From Flavobacteriales bacterium (lineage in GTDB: Bacteria > Bacteroidota > Bacteroidia > Flavobacteriales_F > PHOS-HE28): a stretch of 64,000 nt of DNA. Shown here one piece after another: positions 27,599-37,894 of this stretch (position 1 is its first letter; every line of letters begins with the position of its first letter). Position numbers and translations under genes: made by a program. The DNA is taken from positions 496,001 through 560,000 of the forward strand of contig JADJLR010000002.1 in the NCBI GenBank assembly GCA_016710015.1, written 5' to 3'. Below the pieces are notes generated by a model, which was not told the DNA's origin, did not search any database, and saw only the letters and a list, made by a program, of their open reading frames with translations.

Positions 27599-28108
27599 TC
27601 ACAAACCCCCTGCGACACCTAGTATCGCAAGTGTCCCAATAGCGAGAACTAGTACAACGACTGCACCTGCAGCCCCCCTCTTCTTCACTGGTTCCGGTAC
27701 GGTCTCGGTGGTCTTGGCTCGCTGCATCACACCGGCTTCAAGCAGTGGAAGATCCGCTTGGGTCGCTGCTCTGAAATTCTTGTAGGAGGCTGGGAAACCG
27801 GTTACGGTAACATTCACCCGGCTCCCTACGGGCTGGATCACGAATACCGGCTCCACCAGCAGGTCGGCACCTGCGGTCTTCACGGCATCCGATATCGCCT
27901 CTGACTTCACCGAGGATAGATTCGTGGACAAACCGCTCGCCGAACCGTTCACCTTGTTGTTGGATACATCCAGATCAGCGATCACCGGGTGGTGAATGAC
28001 CCCTGGGCCGTAGATGTTCAGGGTCTTCGCGGTTTCGATCTGCTTGACAGGTGCGCAGGAGCCCAAGGTCAACAGACCAACAAGAAAGAGGGTGTCACGT
28101 CGTTTCAT
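27599..28108 (-). CDS. Lipoprotein of unknown function
   Basis: A 169-aa protein starting at the ATG at 28108. The lipobox LTLGSC places the acylated Cys at residue 18. The mature part (ADLDVSNNKVNGSASG, AISDAVKTAGADLLVEPVFV) looks like small Bacteroidota lipoproteins with an alpha/beta domain. The C-terminus ends in a hydrophobic segment (AAGAVVVLVLAIGTLAILGV). It is the first gene of a four-gene minus-strand cluster running down to 24264. Confidence 0.7.
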   Translation of the reverse strand: MKRRDTLFLVGLLTLGSCAPVKQIETAKTLNIYGPGVIHHPVIADLDVSNNKVNGSASGLSTNLSSVKSEAISDAVKTAGADLLVEPVFVIQPVGSRVNVTVTGFPASYKNFRAATQADLPLLEAGVMQRAKTTETVPEPVKKRGAAGAVVVLVLAIGTLAILGVAGGL

Positions 28109-28373
28109 GTCGATAAGGTTGTGATCGATCAGTTCTAACCAATTGCCCCTGCACTTAGCAGAAAGCGACCCCAAAATGCGAACTGTTGGCCAACAATCCT
28201 AGCGCCATGCGCTGGATCGGGTTGAAAGTTCCGGTGTATCCTTGGCGTACTCGACCGCCAATTCTGAACGGAACTTCGAAATATCGTAAGCTTCGCTCCA
28301 TAAGATCCGAAGTTCAGTAACCGGAAGCTCGGTCGTCACGCCTGCGTTGCAAGATCAAAGCACATGAATACAA
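28109..28373. other. Gene-free stretch upstream of the lipoprotein cluster and downstream of typA
   Basis: The only structure seen is the REP-like motif AAGATCCGAAGTTCAGTAAC at 28302-28321, followed by GGAAGCTC, which is also found beside the typA-tail duplicate. The promoter of the four-gene cluster should lie here, but I cannot place it. Confidence 0.5.
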
Positions 28374-28408
28374 GAACGCCGACCCAACAGATCGGCGTTC
28401 CGCTTTTC
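28374..28408 (-). terminator. Hairpin terminator downstream of typA
   Basis: Stem GAACGCCGA/TCGGCGTTC 14 bp beyond the typA stop. The T-rich side is better on the plus strand (CGCTTTT), so it may be bidirectional. Confidence 0.6.
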
Positions 28409-28421
28409 AATTGTAGTTGGC

Positions 28422-30240
<1,819 letters not shown>

Positions 30241-30297
30241 GCGTGCGCGCCTGCTTACCGGCGTGTGGTTCGTTTTCACCCTTTTGAAAAAGGCCCG

Positions 30298-30305
30298 CAA
30301 AGGTA
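30298..30305 (-). promoter_or_regulatory. Candidate -7 box for typA
   Basis: TACCTTTG on the minus strand, 57 bp upstream of the typA ATG, back to back with the tRNA-Arg promoter. Confidence 0.5.
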
Positions 30306-30336
30306 CTGTTTTTCAGTCGTATTTCGGTCTGGGCAC

Positions 30337-30344
30337 TATCTTCG
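30337..30344 (+). promoter_or_regulatory. Candidate -7 box for tRNA-Arg
   Basis: TATCTTCG matches the TAnnTT(T/C)G form of the Bacteroidota -7 element, 29 bp upstream of the tRNA. Confidence 0.45.
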
Positions 30345-30373
30345 CGGCCCCATGGTCCTCAGCCAAGGGATCC

Positions 30374-30447
30374 GGCCCCGTAGTTCAACTGGATAGAATG
30401 GCAGATTCCGGTTCTGTTGGTTAGAGGTTCGAATCCTCTCGGGGTCA
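30374..30447 (+). tRNA. tRNA-Arg (anticodon CCG)
   Basis: A complete 74-nt cloverleaf. Acceptor GGCCCCG pairs with CGGGGTC, the D-stem is GTTC/GAAT, the anticodon stem GCAGA/TCTGT holds loop TTCCGGT, and the T-arm is AGAGG-TTCGAAT-CCTCT. Positions 34-36 read CCG, decoding CGG. CCA is not encoded. Confidence 0.95.
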
Positions 30448-30449
30448 CG

Positions 30450-30475
30450 AAGCGGCGCGAAAGCGCCGCTTTTTC
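30450..30475 (+). terminator. Terminator after tRNA-Arg
   Basis: Stem AAGCGGCGC/GCGCCGCTT with a GAAA loop, followed by TTT. It begins 3 bp beyond the tRNA. Confidence 0.85.
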
Positions 30476-30794
30476 ATTTGGTCATGTGGGCATGTGCCCA
30501 TGGCCGAGCTCCGTTCGGCGTTCCTCCATACCGCAGTCATGGCATCTTGGTCGCTGGCCTTCGCATCATATAATGTCCAACCACGCCAATTCACGTCCCC
30601 AAAAGTGCTGCACGTTCCACAAGGCATTGCATATCCATGAGGTCACATGAACATATGGTCGCCCTTCAAGCTGTCTTGTTCGTTCACCATACCCAACCCA
30701 GTACCCGGCCACAAAGCCCTCAGTTCCTCCAACTGCACTGTGCGCGTATAGATGCAGGCATTCCATGTCCACATGTTCTCATGATCTTGTAACC
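30476..30794. other. Gene-free stretch between tRNA-Arg and the S4 gene
   Basis: Apart from a small GGGCATGTGCCC hairpin near 30487-30500 I see no gene, repeat or RNA structure in these roughly 320 bases. Confidence 0.5.
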
Positions 30795-31160
30795 ATGCGC
30801 CTCGACAAATACCTCTGGTGCATCCGCCTCTTCAAAACGCGCAGCCTCGCGACCGATGCGGTGAAGCGGGAGCAGGTGCGGATCAACGACCGTATCGTAA
30901 AGGCCTCGGCCGAAGTGAAGGTCGGTGATGTGATCGCATTACGCGTACCACCCGTTTGGCGGAGTTGGGAGATCGTGGCAATACCTGCATCGCGGGTGGG
31001 TGCCAAGCTGGTGCCGGACCACATCACCGAACGAACGTCGTTCGCCGATCTGGAGAAGTTGGAGATCGCGCGCTTGGCGAAAGCGCAGCATCGTTCCCCG
31101 GGGGAAGGACGACCTACCAAGCGTGATCGGCGCGACTTGGAACGGTTCAGCCAAGAATGA
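30795..31160 (+). CDS. S4-domain RNA-binding protein (Hsp15-like)
   Basis: A 121-aa protein. The ATG at 30795 opens the S4 motif (MRLDKYLWCIRLFKTRSLAT, DAVKREQVRINDRIVKASAE, VKVGDVIAL). It resembles Hsp15/YrfH, which binds stalled 50S subunits carrying nascent chains. The C-terminus is basic (GRPTKRDRRDLERF). It appears monocistronic. Confidence 0.85.
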   Translation: MRLDKYLWCIRLFKTRSLATDAVKREQVRINDRIVKASAEVKVGDVIALRVPPVWRSWEIVAIPASRVGAKLVPDHITERTSFADLEKLEIARLAKAQHRSPGEGRPTKRDRRDLERFSQE

Positions 31161-31252
31161 ACCACCCATCACCGGCTTAACACTTCTTCGCATTCATTAA
31201 CGCAGCATCCCGATCAACGTGGAATAGTTTCGGTCTTCCAAACCGAACCATC

Positions 31253-32788
31253 ATGTTCAGATCCATCTTCTTCATGCCCTTGGCCGCTGTGTTCCAAGGA
31301 GGCGCTGCACAAGTACCGGACGAGCCACAAGGACCGGAAGACCGAAAGGTGCGCATCGAGATCGTGACCACCGAGAACGGGGAGACCAAACGCATCACCA
31401 AGGAGTTCGATGCGGCCAACGAAGAAGAAGTGCAAGATGCCTTGAAAGAACTCGGTGTGCTGGACCACATCAACATGAACGGCGATGGCGAGAACGTGAC
31501 CATCGACATCCGTCGCTACGGTGGCGATACCGACGACGATGTGTTCCTGCACATGGCACCAACGCCTCCCCTGCCAACTATGCCGCCCTCGATGCGCGGT
31601 ATGGCAGTGTGCGAGCCCACCGCCTATCTCGGCGTGAGCACCCGGACCGTGGATCCCGAACAAGCGAAGGAGTTGAAGTTGCCGGTGAAGTCCGGTGTGT
31701 TGGTGGAGCAGGTGGTGGATGGATCCGCAGCAGCGAAGGCCGGATTGGAAGAAGGTGACGTGATCACCGAATTGGATGGCAAAGCCGTGCAGGGATCAGA
31801 GGATCTCGTAGCCACGATCCGCGAACAGAAGGCCGGCGACAAGGTGAAATTGACGTGGTACCATGCTGGCAAGAAGAAGAGCGCCAGCGTTGAACTCGGT
31901 GAGCGACCAACGCGCACCTACACCAATGCCTACGGACCGGAGCATGGCAGTGCCGAACACGACTGGGAGACCTATTTCGGCGATGGTGAATGGGACCAAG
32001 CTCCACGCGCATTCCTGGGCGTTACTCCCGGCGATGACGATGGCACCGGTGCCTCGATCGGATCCGTGGAAGAAGGCACAGCGGCCGAGCAGATGGGTGT
32101 GCAAGAAGGCGACCGCATCACCAAGTTGAACGATGAGCCCATCACCGATTTCGATGACCTTTCCGCTGCCGTGAAAGCGCAAAAGCCCGGAGATGAGGTG
32201 CGGGTAACGGTGCTACGCGACGGCCAACAGCAGGTGCTGTCCGGAAAGCTTGGAGAGCGCAGCACCGGCCGTGCGTTCCATTTCAACTACAACGGCGATG
32301 AAGGCGACGAGGCCGAAGAGCGCGAGTTCGAATTCCACGGACTCGCTCCGGAGGACCGGGAAGCATTACGCCGCGATATGGACGCACTGCGCGAAGAGAT
32401 GAACGAGTTGCGCCGCGATCTCCGCAAGGACCTGCGCGTGGAGACCCGCATCACCATCGAATCCATGCCGCTGAGCGCGGAGGAGAAAGCGCTGCTGAAG
32501 AGCAAGGGCGTGGAGCATTTGGATGCCGACCTGAAGGTGGGTGACATGCGCGTATTCCCCAACCCGAGCAATGGCTTCTTCCGGATCCAATTCGATGTAC
32601 CCGAAAGCGGTGACCTGTTCGTGAACGTACACGACAACACGGGCAACAAGGTGTACGAGGAACGCATCACCGGTTTCAAAGGGCGCTACGAACGCACCTT
32701 GGACCTAACGGACAAGGCCACAGGAACCTACTTCCTCGTGATCGACCAGAACGCGAAGAGCATTGCACAGAAATTGGTGAAGCAATAG
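31253..32788 (+). CDS. Secreted two-PDZ protein with T9SS tail
   Basis: A 511-aa protein with an N-terminal signal (MFRSIFFMPLAAVFQGGAAQ). PDZ domains are visible at about residues 120-215 (AYLGVSTRTV, GVLVEQVVDGSAAAKAGLEE, GDVITELDGKAV) and 250-340 (AFLGVTPGDDD, EEGDRITKLNDEPI-like). A charged helical stretch (DREALRRDMDALREEMNELR) looks like a coiled coil near 380-410. The last 80 residues (MRVFPNPSNGFFRIQF, TGTYFLVIDQ) form a T9SS sorting domain. No protease domain is present, so it probably acts as a scaffold or peptide-binding surface protein. A terminator follows. Confidence 0.85.
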   Translation: MFRSIFFMPLAAVFQGGAAQVPDEPQGPEDRKVRIEIVTTENGETKRITKEFDAANEEEVQDALKELGVLDHINMNGDGENVTIDIRRYGGDTDDDVFLHMAPTPPLPTMPPSMRGMAVCEPTAYLGVSTRTVDPEQAKELKLPVKSGVLVEQVVDGSAAAKAGLEEGDVITELDGKAVQGSEDLVATIREQKAGDKVKLTWYHAGKKKSASVELGERPTRTYTNAYGPEHGSAEHDWETYFGDGEWDQAPRAFLGVTPGDDDGTGASIGSVEEGTAAEQMGVQEGDRITKLNDEPITDFDDLSAAVKAQKPGDEVRVTVLRDGQQQVLSGKLGERSTGRAFHFNYNGDEGDEAEEREFEFHGLAPEDREALRRDMDALREEMNELRRDLRKDLRVETRITIESMPLSAEEKALLKSKGVEHLDADLKVGDMRVFPNPSNGFFRIQFDVPESGDLFVNVHDNTGNKVYEERITGFKGRYERTLDLTDKATGTYFLVIDQNAKSIAQKLVKQ

Positions 32789-32814
32789 ATCGCAACGCCA
32801 CCGAACAGTTTGGT

Positions 32815-32865
32815 GAAAGGAGTGTTGGGGGTGCGCAAGCATCACCGGCACTCCTTTCTCTTTTG
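32815..32865 (+). terminator. Terminator after the PDZ gene
   Basis: A 10-bp stem GAAAGGAGTG/CACTCCTTTC with a long loop and the tail TCTTTTG. Confidence 0.7.
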
Positions 32866-32880
32866 CACCTTTACCGCACC

Positions 32881-33255
32881 ATGAAGATCCTGATCAAACT
32901 CATCATCTCTGCCATCGCGGTACTCGTTACCGACCTTTTGTTGTCCGGCGTAAGCCTCGGCGATCTGGGGGAGACCAACGGACTGATCACGGCCCTGCTC
33001 ACTGCTGCGGTACTGGGTTTGCTGAACGCCTTGCTCAAACCCCTGCTCATCTTGTTCACGCTACCGGTCACCGTTTTGACCTTGGGACTTTTCCTGTTGG
33101 TGATCAACGCAGGGATCGTACTCATCGCTGCGGAACTAGTCCCCGGATTCGTGGTAAAGAGCTTCTGGTGGGCGCTCGGCTTCAGCCTCGTACTATCTTT
33201 CGTGCAAGGGATCCTGAATGCCTTTGATGGTGGAAAGAAGCGCGAAGTGCGCTGA
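32881..33255 (+). CDS. Phage-holin-4 superfamily membrane protein
   Basis: A 124-aa protein starting at the ATG at 32881 (MKILIKLIISAIAVLVTDLL). Four hydrophobic helices and the signature LLNALLKPLLILFTLPVTVL then TLGLFLLVINAGIVLIAAEL place it in the holin-4/YvlD-like family of small four-helix proteins. It is chromosomal and not phage-linked here, so an envelope-stress role is more likely than lysis. The stop codon adjoins repeat element H4. Confidence 0.8.
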   Translation: MKILIKLIISAIAVLVTDLLLSGVSLGDLGETNGLITALLTAAVLGLLNALLKPLLILFTLPVTVLTLGLFLLVINAGIVLIAAELVPGFVVKSFWWALGFSLVLSFVQGILNAFDGGKKREVR

Positions 33256-33324
33256 GTTGAAGAGAGGTAGCAGGTGGCAGTAGACAGGTTGCAGGTTGCA
33301 GTCGGCGGATAGCAGTTAGGCGTT
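33252..33324. repeat. Heptamer-period element H4 (3' side of the toxin gene)
   Basis: It begins with CTGAGTTGAAGAGAGG (33252-33267), exactly repeated at 33947-33962. Eight consecutive heptamers follow from 33269 (AGCAGGT, GGCAGTA, GACAGGT, TGCAGGT and so on). Its companion H5 lies on the other side of the toxin-antitoxin pair. Confidence 0.8.
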
Positions 33325-33370
33325 GCTTGGTGCGTCTTGCGTAGCTGCCTTCTACTCGTTCGCTACCGGG

Positions 33371-33670
33371 TCATTGTATACGCAAGCTTTCGGGGTCTCG
33401 GTCATTGTCCCAAATAGTGACCACATCGATCGTGGCTGGAGTGACCCGATACACAAGCTTGAAATTTCTCACGGTGTGGAACCTGATGTCGTCCAACTCC
33501 GTGGGTACTCCGGAATTCGGGAAGATGCAAGCAAGTTCCATGATCTCATTGAAGAGTCGATCAAGCTTCTCCGCATAACGCGTAGACCCATTGTGTTCGG
33601 TCCAATACGTATAGATCTCCAGCTTGTCCTGGATGGACCTCAGCGACCAGCGGACTGCTCGTTGAGCCAT
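33371..33670 (-). CDS. RelE/ParE-superfamily toxin
   Basis: A 99-aa protein with the ParE/RelE pattern: RWSLRSIQDKLEIYTYWTEH, YAEKLDRLFNEIMELACIFP, TVRNFKLVYRVTPATIDVVT and IWDNDRDPE. RelE members cleave mRNA on the ribosome and ParE members inhibit gyrase; which applies cannot be told here. Its start overlaps the antitoxin end by 31 bases, so the two are translationally coupled. The pair lies between elements H4 and H5. Confidence 0.82.
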   Translation of the reverse strand: MAQRAVRWSLRSIQDKLEIYTYWTEHNGSTRYAEKLDRLFNEIMELACIFPNSGVPTELDDIRFHTVRNFKLVYRVTPATIDVVTIWDNDRDPESLRIQ

Positions 33671-33882
33671 CTCGAGACCATTTGTACGGCTTGCTCGTGG
33701 GTGAAGAACCGGCCTTCATTCAGATCCTTCAACCCGGCATTCACCGCGCTTCGCTCTTGAGCGGTGAAGGCGTGCGGAACTTCGAGATCACTCTCTGCGG
33801 TGATCACCGCTAGGATCTCATTCAAAATGACCGGATCCTCTATGGAAGTGACCCGCGCAATGATCTGTTGTCGAATGGTCAT
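33640..33882 (-). CDS. Antitoxin of the RelE/ParE-type module
   Basis: An 80-aa protein. The start is placed at the ATG at 33882 (MTIRQQIIARVTSIEDPVIL); the longer frame upstream merely translates repeat H5. The acidic N-terminal half and the C-terminal FTAQERSAVNAGLKDLNEGR then FFTHEQAVQMVSRWL match the toxin-wrapping helices of antitoxins that precede ParE-like toxins. It lies upstream of the toxin on the same strand. Confidence 0.75.
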   Translation of the reverse strand: MTIRQQIIARVTSIEDPVILNEILAVITAESDLEVPHAFTAQERSAVNAGLKDLNEGRFFTHEQAVQMVSRWLNEQSAGR

Positions 33883-33946
33883 CGGTTCGTATTGAACTGC
33901 AAGATACGTTGGATGGTGAGCACCGTCCGTAGCGGCATGAAGCGCA

Positions 33947-34100
33947 CTGAGTTGAAGAGAGGATACCGTGGGCAGATAGCAATACGCAGGTGGCAGTAGG
34001 CAACCCCTTGGTACGTCAAGCGCTGCTGACACCTGCCTACTGCTGTCTGCCAACTGCCCACTGCTGACTGCTGACTGCTGACTGCCAACTAACAACTACC
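33947..34100. repeat. Heptamer-period inverted element H5 (5' side of the antitoxin gene)
   Basis: It starts with the 16-base sequence CTGAGTTGAAGAGAGG shared with H4. A left arm of heptamers (GGGCAGA, TAGCAAT, ACGCAGG, TGGCAGT) faces a right arm of ten NACTGCN-type heptamers at 34031-34100. The right arm overlaps the last codon and stop of the AIM24 gene. Confidence 0.8.
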
Positions 34101-34902
34101 CCCTATTATCCCCGTCCAGCAACCGCCCGATCCCGCCGAGCACGCTTCCTTCCTCCTTCCCCTTACCACCGGCACGAGGCGACGCAGCGATGATGTTATC
34201 CGCCAAGCGACTGAAGGGTAGACTCTGTATCCAAATGTGACCGGGTCCACGCAAGTGCGCCAAGAACAATCCTTCGCCTCCGAAGAGCGTGTTCTTGATG
34301 CCGCCGATGAGCTTGATGTCGTAGTCCACGGTCTGCGTCATGGCAACTAGGCAGCCGGTATCCACGCGGAGCGTTTCACCCGGTGCGAGTTCCTTCTGAA
34401 TGGTGGTTCCACCGGCATGGATGTACACCTGGCCATCGCCTTCGAGCTTCTGCATGATGAAGCCTTCGCCACCGAAGAGGCCGACACCCAAACGCTTCTG
34501 GAATGCAATCCCGATGCTGACTCCTTTAGCGGCACACAGGAAACTATCCTTTTGGCAGATGAGCTTCCCTTGGTAGTCCAACAGATCCAACGCCATGATC
34601 TTACCCGGATAGGAGGCTGCGAACCATACCGTGCGCCGACCACTGGTCATGTTCGTGTAGGTCGTCATGAAGAGGCTTTCGCCGGTGAGCACCCGCATCC
34701 CAGCGCCCAGCAGCTTGTCCATGAAGCCTTGCTCCCTCCCATCGCCACTGCCGAAGATGGTCTTCATCTCGATGCCGTCGTCCATCATCATCATCGTGCC
34801 GGCTTCGGCGATGACGGTTTCCTGTGGGTCCAGCGTGATCTCCACGCATTGCATATCGTCACCGACGATGCGGTGATCGATTTCGTGTGCTTGGCGGTTC
34901 AT
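34096..34902 (-). CDS. AIM24/TIGR00266 family protein
   Basis: A 268-aa protein starting at the ATG at 34902 (MNRQAHEIDHRIVGDDMQCV); the longer frame crosses the divergent gene's leader. It has the family's repeated double-stranded beta-helix pattern: DPQETVIAEAGTMMMMDDGI, GESLFMTTYTN, ASYPGKIMALDL, GVGLFGGEGFIMQKL and KNTLFGGEGLFLAHLRGPG. The family has no settled biochemical role. It is transcribed away from the E1 dehydrogenase gene. Confidence 0.88.
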   Translation of the reverse strand: MNRQAHEIDHRIVGDDMQCVEITLDPQETVIAEAGTMMMMDDGIEMKTIFGSGDGREQGFMDKLLGAGMRVLTGESLFMTTYTNMTSGRRTVWFAASYPGKIMALDLLDYQGKLICQKDSFLCAAKGVSIGIAFQKRLGVGLFGGEGFIMQKLEGDGQVYIHAGGTTIQKELAPGETLRVDTGCLVAMTQTVDYDIKLIGGIKNTLFGGEGLFLAHLRGPGHIWIQSLPFSRLADNIIAASPRAGGKGKEEGSVLGGIGRLLDGDNRG

Positions 34903-35068
34903 GGGAAGCAAGTGTTCGATAACCCAAAGAAATGTCCATGAGCACACATGGCCGTCAAGTTCCGGATGAATGCCACATGATCGAAGAGCAGCGGTCGGAT
35001 CAGTGGATGAGCGGGGCTGACTTAGCGCAGGAGCGTAACTTGCTCCTCCAATTCCAGTGATCGTAAAC

Positions 35069-37171
35069 ATGTCTCTCACCGCAACACAGAAAGGAACCTC
35101 AACGAGCCGCACACCCGACCAGGACACGCTCCTGAAGGCCTGGGAACTGATGTGTACAGCGAAGGCGATGACCGAGTTGTACGAAGAGAATTTCAAACTC
35201 ACGAGCAAGTACGTACACGCTACCAGCCGTGGGCATGAGGCCATTCAACTCGCACTTGGCCTTCAATTGAAGCCTCAGGACTTCGTTGCGCCTTACTACC
35301 GCGACGATAGCATCCTACTCGGCATCGGCATGGAACCGTACGAGTTGATGTTGCAGTTACTTGCCAAACGCGACGACCCGTTCAGTGGTGGTCGGACCTA
35401 CTACGGCCACCCCAGCTTGAAACGCGAAGGCATGCCATGCATTCCGCACCAGAGCAGTGCCACAGGTATGCAAGCGATCCCCACTACGGGCATCGCACTT
35501 GGGCTTTGGTACAAGGAACAAGCAGGCATAGCGCACGATGTTCCCGGTGACGCTCCGATCGTTGTTTGCTCCTTGGGCGATGCGTCGATCACCGAAGGTG
35601 AAGTGGCGGAAGCCTTTCAGATGGCGGTGTTGAAGAAACTGCCGATCATCTACCTGGTGCAGGACAACGAATGGGACATCAGTGCCAGTGCTGATGAGAT
35701 CCGCGTTGGCGATGCGAGTGATTATGCCAAAGGATTCAAAGGGCTGGAAGTGCGCCAAGTGGATGGTGCAGATTTCCTCGCCAGCCACGCCGTATTGCAA
35801 GAAGTGATCGCCGCAGTGCGCAAGGAACGCCGACCTTTCTTGGTACACGCGAAGGTGCCTTTGCTCAACCACCACACGAGCGGGGTGCGCATGGAATTCT
35901 ACCGCACAGCGGAAGACCTCGCTGAACATCGCAAACGCGATCCCTTCCCACGCTTCCTGCAACAATTGCTGGACCAACGCATTCAACTCGATGGCTTGAA
36001 ACACTTGGAGCAAAAGGCGATCGCTCGTGTGAAGGCGGACTTCGATCGCGCTTGCGCGGCCGATGACCCTACACCGGAGGATCTAACAACGCACATGTTC
36101 GCACCAACGCCGATCACGGAAGAGAAAGGAGAACGTTCCCCTTCCGACCGCGAGCCTACCGTGATGGTGGACAGCGCCCTCTTCGCCATCCGCGAATTGA
36201 TGCAAGAGGATCCACGATGCCTGCTCTACGGACAGGATGTGGGTGCGCGGCTCGGTGGTGTTTTCCGTGAGGCCGCAACGCTCGCACGTGACTTCGGTGG
36301 TCACCGCGTATTCAACACGCCGATCCAGGAGGCGTTCATCATCGGTAGCACCGTGGGCATGAGCGCCGCTGGATTGAAACCGATCGTGGAGGTGCAGTTC
36401 GCCGATTACATCTGGCCCGGACTGAACCAACTCTTCACCGAGGTGGCGCGTTCGTGCTACTTGACCATGGGTAAGTATCCGGTCAGCTGCATCATCCGTG
36501 TCCCCATTGGGGCATACGGCAGTGGTGGCCCGTACCACAGCAGCAGCGTAGAAAGTGTGCTTTGCAACATCAAGGGGATCAAGATCGCTTACCCCAGCAC
36601 AGGTGCGGATCTGAAAGGATTGATGAAGTCCGCCTACTACGACCCGAACCCCGTGGTGATCTTGGAACACAAGGGCCTTTACTGGAGCAAACTGAAAGGC
36701 ACGGAAGAAGCCAAGACCATTGAACCTTCGACGGATTACGTGATCCCTTTCGGCAAGGCCCGCATCGTTCAAGTAGCCGATCCTGCATCGATCGAAAGTG
36801 GCGAAGCGACCGTGGTGGTGACCTACGGCATGGGCGTGTATTGGGCAAAGACCGCCGCAAAGCAGTTCCCCGGACGCATCACCATCATCGACCTGCGCAC
36901 CTTGGTGCCGTTGGATGAAGAGACCGTGATGACCGCCGCACGTTCACACGGCCGTTGTTTGGTCGTCACCGAAGAGCAGCTCACGAACTCCTTTGCACAA
37001 GCCCTCGCCGCACGCATCAGCGAGGCCTGTTTCGAGGAACTCGATGCACCAGTACGCAGCATCGGTGCCGTCGACATGCCCGCCATTCCACTGAACAGCG
37101 TCTTGGAAGCCACCATGATCCCGAGCGCGGATAAGGTGGCGATGGCCCTCGAAGAACTCCTCGCCTATTGA
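35069..37171 (+). CDS. 2-oxoacid dehydrogenase E1, fused alpha and beta subunits
   Basis: Thiamine-diphosphate-dependent decarboxylase component, 700 aa, probably of branched-chain 2-oxoacid dehydrogenase. The ATG at 35069 is preferred to a GTG at 35057. The alpha half (to about residue 350) has HATSRGHEAIQLALG and the ThDP motif GDASITEGEVAEAF with VQDNEWDIS. The beta half begins near TVMVDSALFAIRELMQED and contains VFNTPIQEAFIIGSTVGMSA and VEVQFADYIWPG. Both halves are complete. No E2 or E3 gene is nearby. It is followed three bases later by a hydrolase gene. Confidence 0.9.
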   Translation: MSLTATQKGTSTSRTPDQDTLLKAWELMCTAKAMTELYEENFKLTSKYVHATSRGHEAIQLALGLQLKPQDFVAPYYRDDSILLGIGMEPYELMLQLLAKRDDPFSGGRTYYGHPSLKREGMPCIPHQSSATGMQAIPTTGIALGLWYKEQAGIAHDVPGDAPIVVCSLGDASITEGEVAEAFQMAVLKKLPIIYLVQDNEWDISASADEIRVGDASDYAKGFKGLEVRQVDGADFLASHAVLQEVIAAVRKERRPFLVHAKVPLLNHHTSGVRMEFYRTAEDLAEHRKRDPFPRFLQQLLDQRIQLDGLKHLEQKAIARVKADFDRACAADDPTPEDLTTHMFAPTPITEEKGERSPSDREPTVMVDSALFAIRELMQEDPRCLLYGQDVGARLGGVFREAATLARDFGGHRVFNTPIQEAFIIGSTVGMSAAGLKPIVEVQFADYIWPGLNQLFTEVARSCYLTMGKYPVSCIIRVPIGAYGSGGPYHSSSVESVLCNIKGIKIAYPSTGADLKGLMKSAYYDPNPVVILEHKGLYWSKLKGTEEAKTIEPSTDYVIPFGKARIVQVADPASIESGEATVVVTYGMGVYWAKTAAKQFPGRITIIDLRTLVPLDEETVMTAARSHGRCLVVTEEQLTNSFAQALAARISEACFEELDAPVRSIGAVDMPAIPLNSVLEATMIPSADKVAMALEELLAY

Positions 37172-37174
37172 ACC

Positions 37175-37819
37175 GTGACTGAACGACACCTCAAAGTCCA
37201 GCGTACGGCCCGCTATCACCAACTCGGTGATCCCGCGACTGCGCGTGCGATCTGGATCGTCGTACACGGCTACGGACAGTTGGCCCGCTACTTCCTCAAT
37301 TCCTTCACCGACCTTGCCGTTGATCGAACGATCATCGCACCGGAAGGGCTCAATCGCTTCTACACGGATGAAGCGCACCAGCGGGTCGGGGCCACGTGGA
37401 TGACCCGCGAAGACCGCGAACACGAGATCGCCGATCACGTCGCTTACCTCGATGCACTCCATACCAGCATAGTTCTGGAAGTCGGCGATCTACCGCTGGG
37501 CGTGCTGGGCTTTTCGCAGGGCGTGGCCACGGTGGCCCGGTGGATCACCATGGGACATGTACGACCGCATCGCTTGGTGCTCTGGGGCGGCAGTTTACCG
37601 CCGGAGTTGACGAAGCAGCAACTGGCCAACGCTTTGGCATCCACGCAAGTCGATTTGGTACACGGTAAGCATGACGAACTCGTTCCCGCCTCGATCCTCC
37701 GGAACAACGAAGCGTGTTTGCAGCGTTCCGGCATCGCCGTGCGTTGCCACGAGTTCCCAGGAGGTCATCGCTTGGATCCGGTGATCCTTGCACGCTGCAT
37801 GGCCGGCCTAGGTGATTAG
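37175..37819 (+). CDS. Alpha/beta hydrolase (phospholipase/carboxylesterase type)
   Basis: A 214-aa protein with a GTG start at 37175, only three bases after the E1 stop, so coupled translation is likely. The triad is visible: S114 in LGFSQG, D167 in HGKHDELVP and H198 in FPGGHRLD. HGYGQLARYFLNSF supplies the oxyanion-hole region. The family hydrolyses short acyl esters or thioesters; a link to the acyl-CoA chemistry of the upstream gene is conjecture. Confidence 0.85.
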   Translation: MTERHLKVQRTARYHQLGDPATARAIWIVVHGYGQLARYFLNSFTDLAVDRTIIAPEGLNRFYTDEAHQRVGATWMTREDREHEIADHVAYLDALHTSIVLEVGDLPLGVLGFSQGVATVARWITMGHVRPHRLVLWGGSLPPELTKQQLANALASTQVDLVHGKHDELVPASILRNNEACLQRSGIAVRCHEFPGGHRLDPVILARCMAGLGD

Positions 37820-37894
37820 GATCTCAATGCGACTGGGGTTTTGGGTAGATGTTTCGCAGTACGCAGGATACTTTAGGCGGTAAACCCAACGAAC

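Noticed and set aside
32881..33255. Prophage signal from the holin-like gene
   Set aside because: No other phage gene is nearby; chromosomal holin-4-like proteins are common without phages.
33640..34095. 151-codon version of the antitoxin
   Set aside because: The first 71 codons are translated heptamer repeats; the ATG at 33882 starts the conserved part.
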